Below are positions 26,806-36,424 of a stretch of 64,000 bases of DNA, one piece after another; the first letter of the stretch is position 1, and each line of letters opens with the position of its first letter. Below the pieces are notes generated by a model. That model worked only from the letters and a program-made list of their open reading frames with translations, was not told the DNA's origin and searched no databases. Made by a program: the position numbers and the translations under genes. Source of the DNA: Nocardia sp. alder85J (GTDB taxonomy: Bacteria; Actinomycetota; Actinomycetes; Mycobacteriales; Mycobacteriaceae); assembly GCF_020176955.2 (NCBI RefSeq), contig NZ_JAIUCZ020000002.1, positions 558,001 to 622,000 of the forward strand, in the 5' to 3' direction.

Positions 26806-27565
26806 CGGTGGCCCTTTCGAATTCCGGCGCCGCGGCCGCCACCGTGTGGAACACACGGCCGACCTCGTCGGTGGACATCCCGTTCACGCTCAGGATCGGC
26901 AGCAGGGCACGGATATTGGGGGCCTCCATGGGGCCGAAACAGCCGTAGCAGCCGCGCCCGTAGGCCGGGCACAGTGCGCCGCAGCCGGCATGCGTCACCG
27001 GGCCCAGGCACGGAATGCCCTGTGCGACAGTCACACACGTGGTGCCGCGACGTTTGCACTCGGTGCACACGCTGGTGTTCGGAAGGTCCGGCTTGCGACC
27101 GGCCAGCAGCGCGGACAAGGTCCCCAGCAGCTGGCGACGATCGATGGGGCAGCCACGGAGTTCCAGGTCCACCGGAACATGCGCCGAGATCGGTGTCGAG
27201 GTGGCCAGCGTCGAGATGTACTGCGGAGAGGCGTACACCACGGAGGTGAACTCCTCGACATCCGCGAAGTTGCGCAGCGCCTGGATCCCGCCGTGCGTGG
27301 CACACGCGCCGATGACCACCAATGTCTTCGACATCGCCCGGATCTCGGCGATGCGGCGCTGTTCGGCTTCGGTGGTCACCGACCCCTCGACCAGCGATAC
27401 GTCGAACGGACCCGGTTCGTCGATCTCGGTCATCTCGGTGAAGTGCGCGATGCGCACCCGGCCGACCAGCGTGAGCAACTCGTCCTCGCAGTCGAGCAGC
27501 GTGAGCTGGCACCCGTCGCACGAGGTGAACTTCCACACCGCGAGGGTCGGCGTCGGCGAGTCCAT
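26789..27565 (-). CDS. hyhS: Group 3b [NiFe]-hydrogenase small subunit
   Basis: Iron-sulfur subunit of 258 residues without a Tat signal, so cytoplasmic. It has SCDGCQ (Cys16, Cys19) and GACATHGG for the proximal cluster, ELRGCPIDR, and a cysteine-rich C-terminal part (CTECKRRGTTC, CLGPVTHAGCGALC, GCYGCFGP) binding further clusters. Typical of the group 3 small subunits. ATG at 27565 overlaps the gamma subunit stop (ATGA). Confidence 0.94.
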   Translation of the reverse strand: MDSPTPTLAVWKFTSCDGCQLTLLDCEDELLTLVGRVRIAHFTEMTEIDEPGPFDVSLVEGSVTTEAEQRRIAEIRAMSKTLVVIGACATHGGIQALRNFADVEEFTSVVYASPQYISTLATSTPISAHVPVDLELRGCPIDRRQLLGTLSALLAGRKPDLPNTSVCTECKRRGTTCVTVAQGIPCLGPVTHAGCGALCPAYGRGCYGCFGPMEAPNIRALLPILSVNGMSTDEVGRVFHTVAAAAPEFERATDESSQ

Positions 27566-28416
27566 CACAACTCCCGGATCGACAACAGGGGTTCGGCGGT
27601 CGCATAGTCCACGACCGGGCCGTCGCGGCACAGCAGCAACGGCCCCAGCTGGCAATGGCCGCACCGGGCGGCCCCACACTCCATGTGACGTTCCAGCGAC
27701 ACCCGGATGTCGGCGGCGTCGATCCCTTTGCGCAGCAATGTGTGTGCGCAGAAGCGCAGCATCGGTTCCGGGCCGCACACGAAGGCGGTGGTCCGGTCGG
27801 GGTCCAGAGGTAGCGCTGCCAACGGTTCGGTGACGAAACCCACCGGGCCGGTCCAGCCCTGTGCGGGCCGATCGACAGTCTGCCGCACCTCGACACGGTG
27901 TGCGGCCCACTGTCTCTGGTCGAAGCGGAAGAGGATGTCGCCGGGCGTGCGGGCACCGGTGATCAGAACGACCCGGCGAAACCGTTCGCGGTCGGCCAGC
28001 GCCGCCAGCACGACCGGTCGCAGTGGCGCGAGACCGACGCCGCCGGCGACGATCACCAGATCCCGCCCCGCGGCCGACTCCGGATCCCAGCCGGTGCCGA
28101 ACGGCCCGCGTACCCCGATCAGCCCGCCCACACCGGTGTCGTGCAGGGCACGGCTGACCGCGCCGACGGCCCGGATCGTATGCTCCAGCGGGCCGCCGAC
28201 GCCGGCGGGTCCGCTGATCGAGATGGCGATCTCGCCGACGCCGTAGGCGTAGAGCATCATGAACTGCCCTACCCGGAATGCCGGGGCAGCCCGGTGAACC
28301 GGTTCGAGCAGCAGGCTCACCGTGTCCCGATTGTGCGGCCGGCGCACGACGACGCGGTACGGCAGCATCACGTCGCCCGCGCCGGGTCCCGCCACGATGG
28401 ACTCTGCCGCGGTCAT
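27565..28416 (-). CDS. hyhG: Hydrogenase gamma subunit, FAD/NAD(P)-binding
   Basis: Protein of 283 residues of the ferredoxin-NADP reductase fold. It has a FAD-binding barrel (FRVGQFMMLYAYGVGEIAIS), the NAD(P) site VIVAGGVGLAPLRP, CGPEPMLRF, and a C-terminal [2Fe-2S] motif ECGAARCGHCQLGPLLLCRDG. It transfers electrons between the small subunit clusters and NAD(P)H. ATG at 28416 overlaps the stop of the cNMP-binding gene (ATGA). Confidence 0.93.
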   Translation of the reverse strand: MTAAESIVAGPGAGDVMLPYRVVVRRPHNRDTVSLLLEPVHRAAPAFRVGQFMMLYAYGVGEIAISISGPAGVGGPLEHTIRAVGAVSRALHDTGVGGLIGVRGPFGTGWDPESAAGRDLVIVAGGVGLAPLRPVVLAALADRERFRRVVLITGARTPGDILFRFDQRQWAAHRVEVRQTVDRPAQGWTGPVGFVTEPLAALPLDPDRTTAFVCGPEPMLRFCAHTLLRKGIDAADIRVSLERHMECGAARCGHCQLGPLLLCRDGPVVDYATAEPLLSIREL

Positions 28417-28934
28417 CGGACGCGGTCGGCGCCGGTGACCGGAACCGCCGGGCGTCCGGTGGCATGCTGCGGCGGATCGGCCGGATTGCTGTAGAGGTCC
28501 AGCAGCCTGGCCCGGGTGGCCTGAAGCCGGTCCAGCACGGACATGAACAGCGTGCGAGTCAGCGCGCGCCCGAACACCGGATCGGTGTCGGCGTATCCGG
28601 TCAGGGCCGCGGCATCGAATTCGATCGTGTCGACCGGCTCGGTCGTGCAGGCGCCGAAATGCCACCGGTACGGGGGAACCAGCCAGGACCAGCCCAGTAG
28701 TTCGCCGGGACCCAGGGTCTGGAGTACGACATTGCCGCGGCCGGGCACCTCGCTGTCGATGCGGACCTGACCGTCGCGGATGAGCCAGCACCGATCCGCC
28801 GACCGGCCCTCGGTGATCAGCCGGTGCCCGCCCGGGTAGTACACCTCCCGGCCGAGCTGCGCCAGCACCGCCAGTTCGTCTCTCGTCAGCTCCGTCAGCG
28901 CCGGGAATCCCGACAGGTCGTCAACGGTGATCAT
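28413..28934 (-). CDS. Cyclic-nucleotide-binding-domain protein inside the hydrogenase operon
   Basis: Protein of 173 residues with one cNMP-binding beta-roll (about 15-125: YYPGGHRLITEGRSADRCWLI, GPGELLGWSWLVPPYRW) and a following helix, but no helix-turn-helix, so it is not a CRP-type transcription factor. The phosphate-binding cassette is not well conserved; the consensus Arg is not evident. Translationally coupled on both sides (14-bp overlap with the beta subunit gene; ATGA to gamma). Probably a sensory or structural partner of the hydrogenase (inference from position). Similar CRP-like proteins occur in some group 3b operons as far as I recall. Confidence 0.82.
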   Translation of the reverse strand: MITVDDLSGFPALTELTRDELAVLAQLGREVYYPGGHRLITEGRSADRCWLIRDGQVRIDSEVPGRGNVVLQTLGPGELLGWSWLVPPYRWHFGACTTEPVDTIEFDAAALTGYADTDPVFGRALTRTLFMSVLDRLQATRARLLDLYSNPADPPQHATGRPAVPVTGADRVR

Positions 28935-30042
28935 CGGGCACCCCCGCCGCGAGCCGCGTCATCTCGGCGGTGATGTCGATCCCGGCCGGGCACCAGGCGA
29001 TGCACCGCCCGCAACCCACGCACCCGGAACTGCCGAACTGGTCGTGCCAGGTCCCGACCTTGTGGCTGAGCCATTGCCGGTACCGGCTCGCCCCGGATTG
29101 CCGGACGTTGCCACCGTGCACGTAGGAGTAGTCCAGTTCGAAGCACGACGCCCAGCGTTCCCAGCGTTCGGCGTGGTCACCGGTGAGGTCGGTGACGTCC
29201 TCGGTCGTCGTGCAGAAGCAGGTGGGACAGACCATCGTGCAATTGCCGCAGGTCAGGCATCGGGACGCGACCTCCTGCCACTGCGGCGACTCCTGGGAGT
29301 CCCGGATGACGGCGCGCAGGTCCGCGTCCGGCATCGCCCGGCCCATCCGTCCCGCCGCGGCATCCACCGCGGCCGCGGCGGCGGCGATCTCGGTGGCCGC
29401 GGCCGGGTACGCCGCCAGCTCGCCCAGCAGTTCGGCCCCGGCCGGGCTGCCGGCCACGACCAGGAAACGATGTCCGGCGTCGTCGATCGTCTCGGTGAGC
29501 GCGAGGTCGTATCCGGCCGACACACCGGGCCCGGTGCCCATCGACGCACAGAAGCAGACGCCGCCGGGCTCGGTGCAGTTCACCGCGATCACGAACAGCC
29601 CTGCGCGGCGCGCGGTATACCCGGTGTCGGGCTGCGCACCGCCGGCCAGCACCCGGGTCAGGATGCCGATCGCCGCCAGGTCGCAGCCACGCACGCCGAG
29701 AAACGCGAGCTGCTCCGGACTCTCCTCGACCTCCCGTTCGACCAGATCCGGGCCGATCTCCCGCACCCGGCGATGCGGTGGGTGCAGGAACTGCTTCCAC
29801 GAACCGGGGCCGGCCGAATGCGCGAACACCGCGGCATCGTCCCGACGCCGCAACCGGTACCGGCCCGGCTCGGTGTCCACGCTCCACCCGGCGGGCAGTT
29901 GTGCCGCCGAGGTGAGTTCACCCAGCACGATCGCGGCCTCGCGAACCTGCGGGCCGATCACCCGGTACCCCTGCGCGCGCAGGACGTCCACGAGTCTGTC
30001 GAGTCCGTCACGGTCGATCACCATGGTGCCGCCGGGTTCCAT
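28921..30042 (-). CDS. hyhB: Hydrogenase beta subunit, 4Fe-4S ferredoxin type
   Basis: Protein of 373 residues of the HydB/sulfhydrogenase beta family. The C-terminal third has two cluster motifs, CLTCGNCTMVCPTCFC and CVGCGRCIAWCPAGID; the N-terminal two thirds form the family-specific domain with GVRGCDLAAIGI. The ATG at 30042 has GGGAGGCCAG directly upstream and is preferred over 30024 and 30093. First gene of the structural operon, 77 bp after hypE; a DosR-like box overlaps the hypE stop. Confidence 0.92.
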   Translation of the reverse strand: MEPGGTMVIDRDGLDRLVDVLRAQGYRVIGPQVREAAIVLGELTSAAQLPAGWSVDTEPGRYRLRRRDDAAVFAHSAGPGSWKQFLHPPHRRVREIGPDLVEREVEESPEQLAFLGVRGCDLAAIGILTRVLAGGAQPDTGYTARRAGLFVIAVNCTEPGGVCFCASMGTGPGVSAGYDLALTETIDDAGHRFLVVAGSPAGAELLGELAAYPAAATEIAAAAAAVDAAAGRMGRAMPDADLRAVIRDSQESPQWQEVASRCLTCGNCTMVCPTCFCTTTEDVTDLTGDHAERWERWASCFELDYSYVHGGNVRQSGASRYRQWLSHKVGTWHDQFGSSGCVGCGRCIAWCPAGIDITAEMTRLAAGVPDDHR

Positions 30043-30109
30043 CTGGCCTCCCGAGGTTGGTGTGGTGTTCGTTCCCCTCGAGTGTCGCCTCACCGGCCAG
30101 GCCGGTCGA

Positions 30110-30123
30110 GGGCCGAAGGTCAG
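30110..30123 (-). promoter_or_regulatory. DosR-like box before the hydrogenase structural operon
   Basis: Minus-strand CTGACCTTCGGCCC, 11 of 14 to the consensus, 68 bp before the beta subunit start and overlapping the hypE stop codon. It suggests the structural genes have their own hypoxia promoter downstream of the hyp genes. Confidence 0.55.
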
Positions 30124-31166
30124 CAGATCCGGGGAAGTTGCTCGCCGACGAGCCGGTCCACGATCCGGCGGGCGCCGAGCGGAGTGCGAGCCGTGACCTG
30201 TCCCGGCGGCCCGGCGGTGACCCGGCCGATCAGCCGGGCTTCGGCGCCGGCCCGAGTGCCGCGCATCGCGGCCAGCGCCGAGTCCACCGCGCTGGGGGCG
30301 ACGAACGCGACGAGCACACCCTCGTTGGCCACGTGCCAGGGGTCCAGCCCGAGCAGCTCACAGACCGTGGCGACCCGGCCGGGCACCGCGACCTCGGCTT
30401 CCTCGGTCTCGACGCCGACACGGGAGGATTCGGCGATTTCGCCGAGTGCACCGGCCAGGCCGCCGCGGGTGGGGTCGCGCAGTGCGTGGATCGCCGGTCC
30501 GCCGGCACCGATCAGCGTGGCCACCAGGTCGTGCAGGGGGCGGGTGTCGGAGCGGATGTCGTCGTCGAGGCCTTCGCGGGCGCAGAGGATCGCGGTGCCG
30601 TGCGCGCCGATCGGGCCGGACAGCACTACCGCGTCACCGGGCCGGGCCGCCGTCGCCGACGGTTCCGCACCCGGCAGCCGCACACCGATGCCGGTGGTGG
30701 TGATGTAGATACCGTCCGCCGCGCCTCGATTCACCACCTTGGTGTCGCCGGTGACGATCCGTACGCCGCAGCCGGCCGCGGCGCGCGCGACCGAGGCGGT
30801 GACCGCGCGCAGCTCGTCCAGTGGCAGTCCCTCCTCGAGCAGGTAGGCCAGTGCGAGCGCCACCGGGCGTGCCCCGCGCATCGCCAGATCGTTGACGGTG
30901 CCGTGCACCGCCAGAACACCGATGTCACCGCCGGGGAAGAAGCGTGGGGTGACCACGAACCCGTCGGTGCTGAAGACCACCTCGGCGCCACCCACCTCGA
31001 CCACGGCCGCGTCCTGGGTGGCGTCGGTGTCGCCGAGTTCGGCGCAGATCACCGTGTCGATCAGCTCGGCCGACAGCAGGCCACCCGAGCCGTGGCCGAG
31101 CAGCAGCCGTTCGGTCTCCGCCCGGGGCAGCGGGCATTCGGCCCGGAGGGGATCGAGGCCGGTCAC
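30120..31166 (-). CDS. hypE: Hydrogenase maturation protein HypE
   Basis: Protein of 348 residues that dehydrates the carbamoyl group on its C-terminal cysteine to thiocyanate for the CN ligands of the active site. It has the AIR-synthase-like fold ([44 protein letters not shown]) and ends in the diagnostic PRIC with the modified cysteine last. GTG at 31166 overlaps the hypD stop (GTGA). Confidence 0.96.
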   Translation of the reverse strand: MTGLDPLRAECPLPRAETERLLLGHGSGGLLSAELIDTVICAELGDTDATQDAAVVEVGGAEVVFSTDGFVVTPRFFPGGDIGVLAVHGTVNDLAMRGARPVALALAYLLEEGLPLDELRAVTASVARAAAGCGVRIVTGDTKVVNRGAADGIYITTTGIGVRLPGAEPSATAARPGDAVVLSGPIGAHGTAILCAREGLDDDIRSDTRPLHDLVATLIGAGGPAIHALRDPTRGGLAGALGEIAESSRVGVETEEAEVAVPGRVATVCELLGLDPWHVANEGVLVAFVAPSAVDSALAAMRGTRAGAEARLIGRVTAGPPGQVTARTPLGARRIVDRLVGEQLPRIC

Positions 31167-32269
31167 CGGACCGGCTCCCGGTTCGCGCGCCGTCCGGCGG
31201 TGAAGTAGGCCGCGCACGTGCCCTCGGCCGACACCATGGGCGCGCCGAGCGGAGTGCGAGGGGTGCACGCACCGGCGTAGGCCGGGCAATCGGTGGGCAG
31301 CGCGGTCCCGCGCAGCACGTCCCCGGCGCGGCACAGGGCGTTCTCGGCGCCGATCGCGCCGCCGGACCCGAAGCGTCGCAACGCATCGAACTCGGCGAAT
31401 TCGGGTGTGAGCCCGAATCCGCTGCCGGGAATGGTCCCGATGCCGCGCCAGCTCCGATCGACGACCCGGAAAACCCGCCGGATCGCCCGCTGCGCCGCCG
31501 GATTGCCCGAGCGGTGCACGGCCCGGACATACTGGTTGCCGAGTTCGGCTCGGCCGCTTTCCAATTGGCCCACCACCATCAGGATGCCCTCGAGCAGGTC
31601 CAGCGGCTCGAAGCCGGTCACCACGATCGGTACCCGGTACTTCGCGACGATCGGCTCGTATTCGGTCCACCCCATCACCGCGCACACATGCCCGGCGGCC
31701 AGGAAGCCCTGCACCTGATTGTCGGGCGCGTCCAGGATCGCGGCCAGCGCCGGCGGTACCAGCGCATGGCTGACCAGCACGCTGAAATTGCGGACGCCGG
31801 TGGCCGCCGCGTGCAGGACCGCCATCGCGTTGGCCGGTGCGGTGGTCTCGAAGCCGACGGCGAAGAACACCACTTGCCGGTCCGGGTCGGCGCGCGCGAT
31901 GTCCACCGCCGCCAGCGGTGAATAGACCACGCGCACATCACCGCCGCGTGCCCGCACACCCAGCAGATCACCGCTGCTGCCGGGCACCCGCAGCATGTCG
32001 CCGTAACTGGTGAAGATCACCTCCGGCCGGGCCGCGAGCGCGACCGCCCGGTCGATCAACGCCAGCGGCGTCACACATACCGGGCAGCCCGGCCCGTGGA
32101 TCATCCGGATCCCCGCGGGCAGCAGTTCGTCGATCCCCTGCCGGACCAGCGTATGGGTCTGGCCACCGCAGACCTCCATGATCGCCCAGGGCCGGGTGGT
32201 CGTCGTAGCGAGCCGGTCCAGGATCCGGCGGGCGAGCACCGGGTCACGATATTCGTCCAGGTATCTCAT
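31163..32269 (-). CDS. hypD: Hydrogenase maturation protein HypD
   Basis: Iron-sulfur scaffold of 368 residues that builds Fe(CN)2CO together with HypC. It shows [34 protein letters not shown], and C-terminal cysteines in [20 protein letters not shown], and [11 protein letters not shown] at 32269 overlaps the hypC stop (ATGA). Confidence 0.96.
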   Translation of the reverse strand: MRYLDEYRDPVLARRILDRLATTTTRPWAIMEVCGGQTHTLVRQGIDELLPAGIRMIHGPGCPVCVTPLALIDRAVALAARPEVIFTSYGDMLRVPGSSGDLLGVRARGGDVRVVYSPLAAVDIARADPDRQVVFFAVGFETTAPANAMAVLHAAATGVRNFSVLVSHALVPPALAAILDAPDNQVQGFLAAGHVCAVMGWTEYEPIVAKYRVPIVVTGFEPLDLLEGILMVVGQLESGRAELGNQYVRAVHRSGNPAAQRAIRRVFRVVDRSWRGIGTIPGSGFGLTPEFAEFDALRRFGSGGAIGAENALCRAGDVLRGTALPTDCPAYAGACTPRTPLGAPMVSAEGTCAAYFTAGRRANREPVR

Positions 32270-32520
32270 GCATCCTCCGCCGCGGGATCCGGTGCGAGCG
32301 ACGCCGCCCGGATCACCGCCAGTGTCGTGGCGGCCTCCTGCGCGTCGATGCGGGTGATGGCGAAGCCCACGTGCACGATCACGTAGTCGCCCACGGTCGC
32401 GTCCGGCACGTAGGCCAGGCACACCGCGCGCCGGACGCCGTCGAAGTCGACGGTTCCCATGCGCAGCAGTGGGTCGTCGTCGGTGACGGAGACGATGCGG
32501 CCGGGTACACCGAGACACAC
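32266..32520 (-). CDS. hypC: Hydrogenase maturation chaperone HypC
   Basis: Eighty-four residues starting [10 protein letters not shown], with the essential Cys2 that holds iron; the [12 protein letters not shown] strand is also conserved. GTG start at 32520, three bases after the hypF stop; the stop overlaps hypD. Confidence 0.96.
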   Translation of the reverse strand: MCLGVPGRIVSVTDDDPLLRMGTVDFDGVRRAVCLAYVPDATVGDYVIVHVGFAITRIDAQEAATTLAVIRAASLAPDPAAEDA

Positions 32521-32523
32521 GGT

Positions 32524-34875
32524 TCACATCCTCCTCGTGCGCGCGGCCGCGATCGCCGCTTGGCCGTAGCTCACGCCGCCGTCGTTCGCCGGTACCCGTT
32601 GCCCGATCAGGCCCCGCAGACCGAGTAGGGCGAGACCGTCCAGCACCGCGGTCGTGAGCCGGGCATTCTGGAACACCCCACCACCGAGACACACCACGCC
32701 GGTGTCCGCGGCGGCCGCGGCCTCGGCGGCCATGGTGACCGCCACCTCCGCCACCGTGCGATGGAACCGGGCGGCGATCTCGCCCACGGCAGTACCGGGT
32801 AGCAGTTCGATCACGGCGCCGAGAGTCGGGGCCGGGTCGTACACCAGCAGTCCCGCACGGCGGCGCAGCGTCCAGGGCAGTGCCGCGGCACCGGGGTGGC
32901 CCGCCGCTGCGGCTTCCAGCCGGACCGCCGCCTCGCCCTCGTAGGTGTTCTCCGCGCAGAGCCCCAGCAGGGCGGAGACCGCGTCGAACAGCCGCCCGGC
33001 GCTGGACGTGCGCGGGCAGTTCAGCCCGCGGTCGATCATGGTCCGGAGCACGGCGGCCTCATGGTCGGTCATCCGGATCGGCGCCGGGTCCGCCGGTGAT
33101 CGCCCCGCGCCGAATCGCTCACCGCCGTGGAGATATCCCAGCGCCGTGCGAGCCGGCCGCCGGACCGCCGCCGCACCGCCGGGCAGGGCGGCGGTGGCGA
33201 ACCGGCCGTATCGCCGGTAACCGATCAGATCGGCGACGAGAATCTCACCGCCCCAGAGGGTTCCGTCGTCACCGAAACCCAGTCCGTCGAAGGCGATGCC
33301 GACGAATGTGCCGGTGACACCGTGTTCGGCGGCGACAGCGGCCACATGAGCATGGTGATGCTGGATCGCCAGCCGCCGGGTTGCGGGCCAGTGCCGTTGG
33401 GCGTACCGGGTGGACAGATATCCGGGATGCAGATCGTGGGCGACCACCTCCGGCCGGACCGCCGACCACCGGCACAGCGCGGTGACGGACTGCTCGAAGG
33501 CGGTGAAGGTCTCCGCGTCCGACAGATCCCCCAGATGCGGGCCGGTGGTGGCCAGTGCCGCGGTGGCGAGTGTGCAGGTGTTCTTCAACTGCGCGCCCAC
33601 CGCGAGGACGGGTTGCCCGGCGGCTGTCGGCAGCGGCAGGGTCGAGGGAGCCAGGCCGCGGGACCGCCGTACGGTCGTCACCCGGCCTGCCGCCGCGCGG
33701 ACCACCGAATCGTCGAACCGCGTCACGATGGGCCGGTCGTGATCCAGGATGCCGTCGGCGATCGGCGACAGCTCCCGCCGGGCGATCTCGTCGTCCACGA
33801 TCGTCGCCGCGCCACCGCGGTTCCCGCTGGTGGCGACCAGCGGACGCCGCAACTGCGCGAGCAGGAGGTGATGCAGTGCGCTGGAGGGCAGGAATACGCC
33901 CAGATCGGCGCAGCCGGGGGCGATCGCCTCCGACACCGGGGCGCCGGGGCGGGCCGGGGCGAGGACGATCGGCGCGCCGGGCTCGCTCAACGCGGTCGCC
34001 ACCGCTTCCTCGATCAGGACGAGTTCGGCTGCGGCCGTGAGGTTCTCGACCATGACGGCCAGCGGTTTGGCGGGCCTGCACTTGGCGGTGCGCAAGCGGG
34101 TCACGGCCGCGTCGTCGGCGGCGTCGCAGCACAGCTGGTAGCCGCCGACTCCCTTCAGGGCGACGATTCCGCCGCCGGCCAGCACGGCGCAAGCGGCTTG
34201 TAATGCGTGCTCGCCCACCAGGATCGAGCTCACTTCGCCGGACCGCCACGCCAGCCGAGGCCCGCAGGCCGGGCAGCAGGTGGGCTCCGCGTGGAAACGC
34301 CGGTCGGCGGGATCGTGATACTCCCCGGCGCAGTCGTCGCACATCGGGAAGTGGCGCATGGCCGTGCGCTGCCGGTCGTAGGGCAACTCGATGATGACGG
34401 TGGCCCGTGGGCCGCACTGGGTGCAGTTCAGGAACGGGTACCGATAACGACGATCGGCGGGGTCGGACAACTCCCGCAGGCATTCGGCGCACGGGGCCAG
34501 GTCGACCGGCAGCTGTGCGGTGGTCGAGCGGTCCACCACACTGTCGGCCACCACGAATCCGGATCCCGGATGGTCGGCCGCGGGCAGTGTGGTCACCTCG
34601 ATGTGGTCCACGCGCGCTGCGGGCGGGGCGGCGGTGACGAGTCCGGCGAGGAAGTCGTCCACGGCCGCAGCGGTTCCGGCGACCCGGATCTCGACCCGCC
34701 CGCCCGCATTACGGACCTCACCGGTCAGACCGTGGTCCCCGGCGAGCCGGTACACGAAGGGCCGGAAGCCGACGCCCTGCACGATGCCGTCCACCACGAC
34801 GCGGGTACACCGCAGATCGGTGGCCGGTTGCTCGCGGGCGTGCACCCATCCACGATGACGGTGGCGGATCGGCAT
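32524..34875 (-). CDS. hypF: Carbamoyltransferase HypF
   Basis: Protein of about 783 residues that activates carbamoyl phosphate for CN ligand synthesis. Domains in order: acylphosphatase ([20 protein letters not shown]), two zinc-finger units (CAECLREL...[14 protein letters not shown]...CCPACGP), YrdC-like ([25 protein letters not shown]), and the Kae1-like domain ([37 protein letters not shown]). The start is uncertain: ATG at 34875 gives 24 residues before the acylphosphatase strand, while GTG at 34845 gives 14 and leaves more room for the box at 34881. The open frame continues far upstream to 35733 but that is the reverse frame of the neighbouring gene. No hypA or hypB is present in the window. 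Confidence 0.94.
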   Translation of the reverse strand: MPIRHRHRGWVHAREQPATDLRCTRVVVDGIVQGVGFRPFVYRLAGDHGLTGEVRNAGGRVEIRVAGTAAAVDDFLAGLVTAAPPAARVDHIEVTTLPAADHPGSGFVVADSVVDRSTTAQLPVDLAPCAECLRELSDPADRRYRYPFLNCTQCGPRATVIIELPYDRQRTAMRHFPMCDDCAGEYHDPADRRFHAEPTCCPACGPRLAWRSGEVSSILVGEHALQAACAVLAGGGIVALKGVGGYQLCCDAADDAAVTRLRTAKCRPAKPLAVMVENLTAAAELVLIEEAVATALSEPGAPIVLAPARPGAPVSEAIAPGCADLGVFLPSSALHHLLLAQLRRPLVATSGNRGGAATIVDDEIARRELSPIADGILDHDRPIVTRFDDSVVRAAAGRVTTVRRSRGLAPSTLPLPTAAGQPVLAVGAQLKNTCTLATAALATTGPHLGDLSDAETFTAFEQSVTALCRWSAVRPEVVAHDLHPGYLSTRYAQRHWPATRRLAIQHHHAHVAAVAAEHGVTGTFVGIAFDGLGFGDDGTLWGGEILVADLIGYRRYGRFATAALPGGAAAVRRPARTALGYLHGGERFGAGRSPADPAPIRMTDHEAAVLRTMIDRGLNCPRTSSAGRLFDAVSALLGLCAENTYEGEAAVRLEAAAAGHPGAAALPWTLRRRAGLLVYDPAPTLGAVIELLPGTAVGEIAARFHRTVAEVAVTMAAEAAAAADTGVVCLGGGVFQNARLTTAVLDGLALLGLRGLIGQRVPANDGGVSYGQAAIAAARTRRM

Positions 34876-34880
34876 GCCAA

Positions 34881-34894
34881 GAGCAGAAGGTCCC
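34881..34894 (-). promoter_or_regulatory. DosR-like box before hypF
   Basis: Minus-strand GGGACCTTCTGCTC, 11 of 14. It lies only 6 bp before the ATG at 34875, or 36 bp before the alternative GTG at 34845, which favours a later translation start or a leaderless mRNA. Confidence 0.45.
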
Positions 34895-34921
34895 CGATCG
34901 CGTCCGGATCGGCGCCACGCG

Positions 34922-36424
34922 TCAGCGGTCGGTGGTGCCCGCCTCGGTCCAGGCGCGGACCGCCCGCCGTGTGGTGCCGGCAAGCGGTTCGGTGGTGTCG
35001 AGCGGGATCGCCTCCGGCCACGGTCGCGCGTCGGCGGCGAGTGCGGTGGCGATGGCGGCGGTCGCGTCGGATTCGCTGTGCAGCCGAGCTCCGATCCGGG
35101 CGGTGGCCACGGATTGCGGTGCCCGGCAGGCCAATGGAACGAGCTCGGCCGAGGTCTCGGCAGCCAGCTCGATCGCCGCGCGGCGCTGCCCGGAATCGAG
35201 CCAGCTCGCATCGAGTACGACACTGCGACCGTTGCCGAGGTGTTCGCGGGCGCGCGCGAGCATCTCGCGGTACACCCGGTCACGCGCGTCCCGGGTATAC
35301 GCGCCTCGGCCGTAGCTGCCGGCCGCACCGGTGATCGCACCCGCGGCGCGCATCCCGGCACGGACATGGTCACTGGAGAGCACGATCGCGCCCGTGGCGT
35401 CGCCGAGAGCGCGGGCGACGGTGGACTTGCCGGTCCCGGGCAACCCGCCGACCAGGGCCAGCCGGACGGTTCCGGCGGCCAGTTGCCGCAGCGCGATGTC
35501 GATGTGGCGTCGGGCATGGTCCGCGGACTCCGGGTCACCCTGTTCGTGCCGCAGGCAGTCGACCTTGGCGCGCACGACCGCGCGGTAGGCGAGGTAGTGC
35601 TGCCACAGCGACAGCGGCGCCGGATCGGCGGTGCGGGTGCGATAGCGGTCGGCGAACTCGACCGCGAGTTCCGGATGCCCGAGGAACTCCAGGTCCATGG
35701 CGAGGAACGCGATGTCGTCGATCCGGTCGACACAGCGCAGCCGGTCGTCGAAGTCGAGGCAGTCGATGATGCGGAAGCCGTCGGGGAGCGCGTAGATGTC
35801 TCCGGCGTGCAGATCGCCGTGCCCGTCGACCACGCGGCCGTCGGCGATGCGGGCCTCGAACAGCGGCGTGCGACCGGCCAGATACCGTTCCACCCGGCGG
35901 GCGAGCGCGGCGCCGGTCCCGGCCGGCACCGGTGGCTCGGTGAGGCCGTCCAGCAACGATTTCCATCGTTCGCGGAGCGCGTCGACGGTCCCGGCCGCGG
36001 CCACCTCGGCGCCCCGGGCGGCGGAGTCGTGGAAGTCGGCCAGCGTGCCGACCAGCGCCGGGAGCAGTTCCGCCGCCCGGGCCGGATCCTCGATCAGGAT
36101 GCTCAGCCGGGTCCGCCGCGGCAGCCTCCGCATCACCAGCACCGTTTCGCCCGGCTCCCCACCCGGACCCTGGAATTGCCCGACACCGAGATAGACATCC
36201 GGGGCCAGTCGGCGATTGAGCCGCAGTTCCCGTTCGATGGCCGCGGTCCGCAGCGCGCGGGTACCGAAGTCGAGAAAGTCGGTGACGATCGGCTTCTTGG
36301 TCTTGAAGGCGCGGTCCCCGGCCAGCACCACCAGCCCGGTGTGGGTTTCGTGCAGCGCGGCGTAGGGCTCGTCGTCGGGCCCGCGCCCGGTGGTGTAGAT
36401 GCCGTGCGGCGCGGTGCCGGTCAT
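34922..36424 (-). CDS. Rv2004c-like phosphotransferase/AAA kinase
   Basis: Protein of 500 residues matching the size and domain plan of M. tuberculosis Rv2004c, a DosR-regulon member. The N-terminal part (about 1-320) resembles aminoglycoside/choline phosphotransferases (DGHGDLHAGDIYAL catalytic loop, IIDCLDFDDRLRCVDRIDD metal site). The C-terminal part (about 330-500) is a P-loop kinase with Walker A GLPGTGKST. Substrate unknown. ATG at 36424 overlaps the nitroreductase stop (ATGA), so the two genes are coupled; the same coupled pair, with this gene decayed, recurs at 62820-64000. Confidence 0.88.
   Translation of the reverse strand: MTGTAPHGIYTTGRGPDDEPYAALHETHTGLVVLAGDRAFKTKKPIVTDFLDFGTRALRTAAIERELRLNRRLAPDVYLGVGQFQGPGGEPGETVLVMRRLPRRTRLSILIEDPARAAELLPALVGTLADFHDSAARGAEVAAAGTVDALRERWKSLLDGLTEPPVPAGTGAALARRVERYLAGRTPLFEARIADGRVVDGHGDLHAGDIYALPDGFRIIDCLDFDDRLRCVDRIDDIAFLAMDLEFLGHPELAVEFADRYRTRTADPAPLSLWQHYLAYRAVVRAKVDCLRHEQGDPESADHARRHIDIALRQLAAGTVRLALVGGLPGTGKSTVARALGDATGAIVLSSDHVRAGMRAAGAITGAAGSYGRGAYTRDARDRVYREMLARAREHLGNGRSVVLDASWLDSGQRRAAIELAAETSAELVPLACRAPQSVATARIGARLHSESDATAAIATALAADARPWPEAIPLDTTEPLAGTTRRAVRAWTEAGTTDR

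Noticed and set aside
34876..35733. Long upstream extension of the hypF frame (1069 codons in total)
   Set aside because: It is the reverse frame of the Rv2004c-like kinase gene, and HypF proteins start near the acylphosphatase domain.
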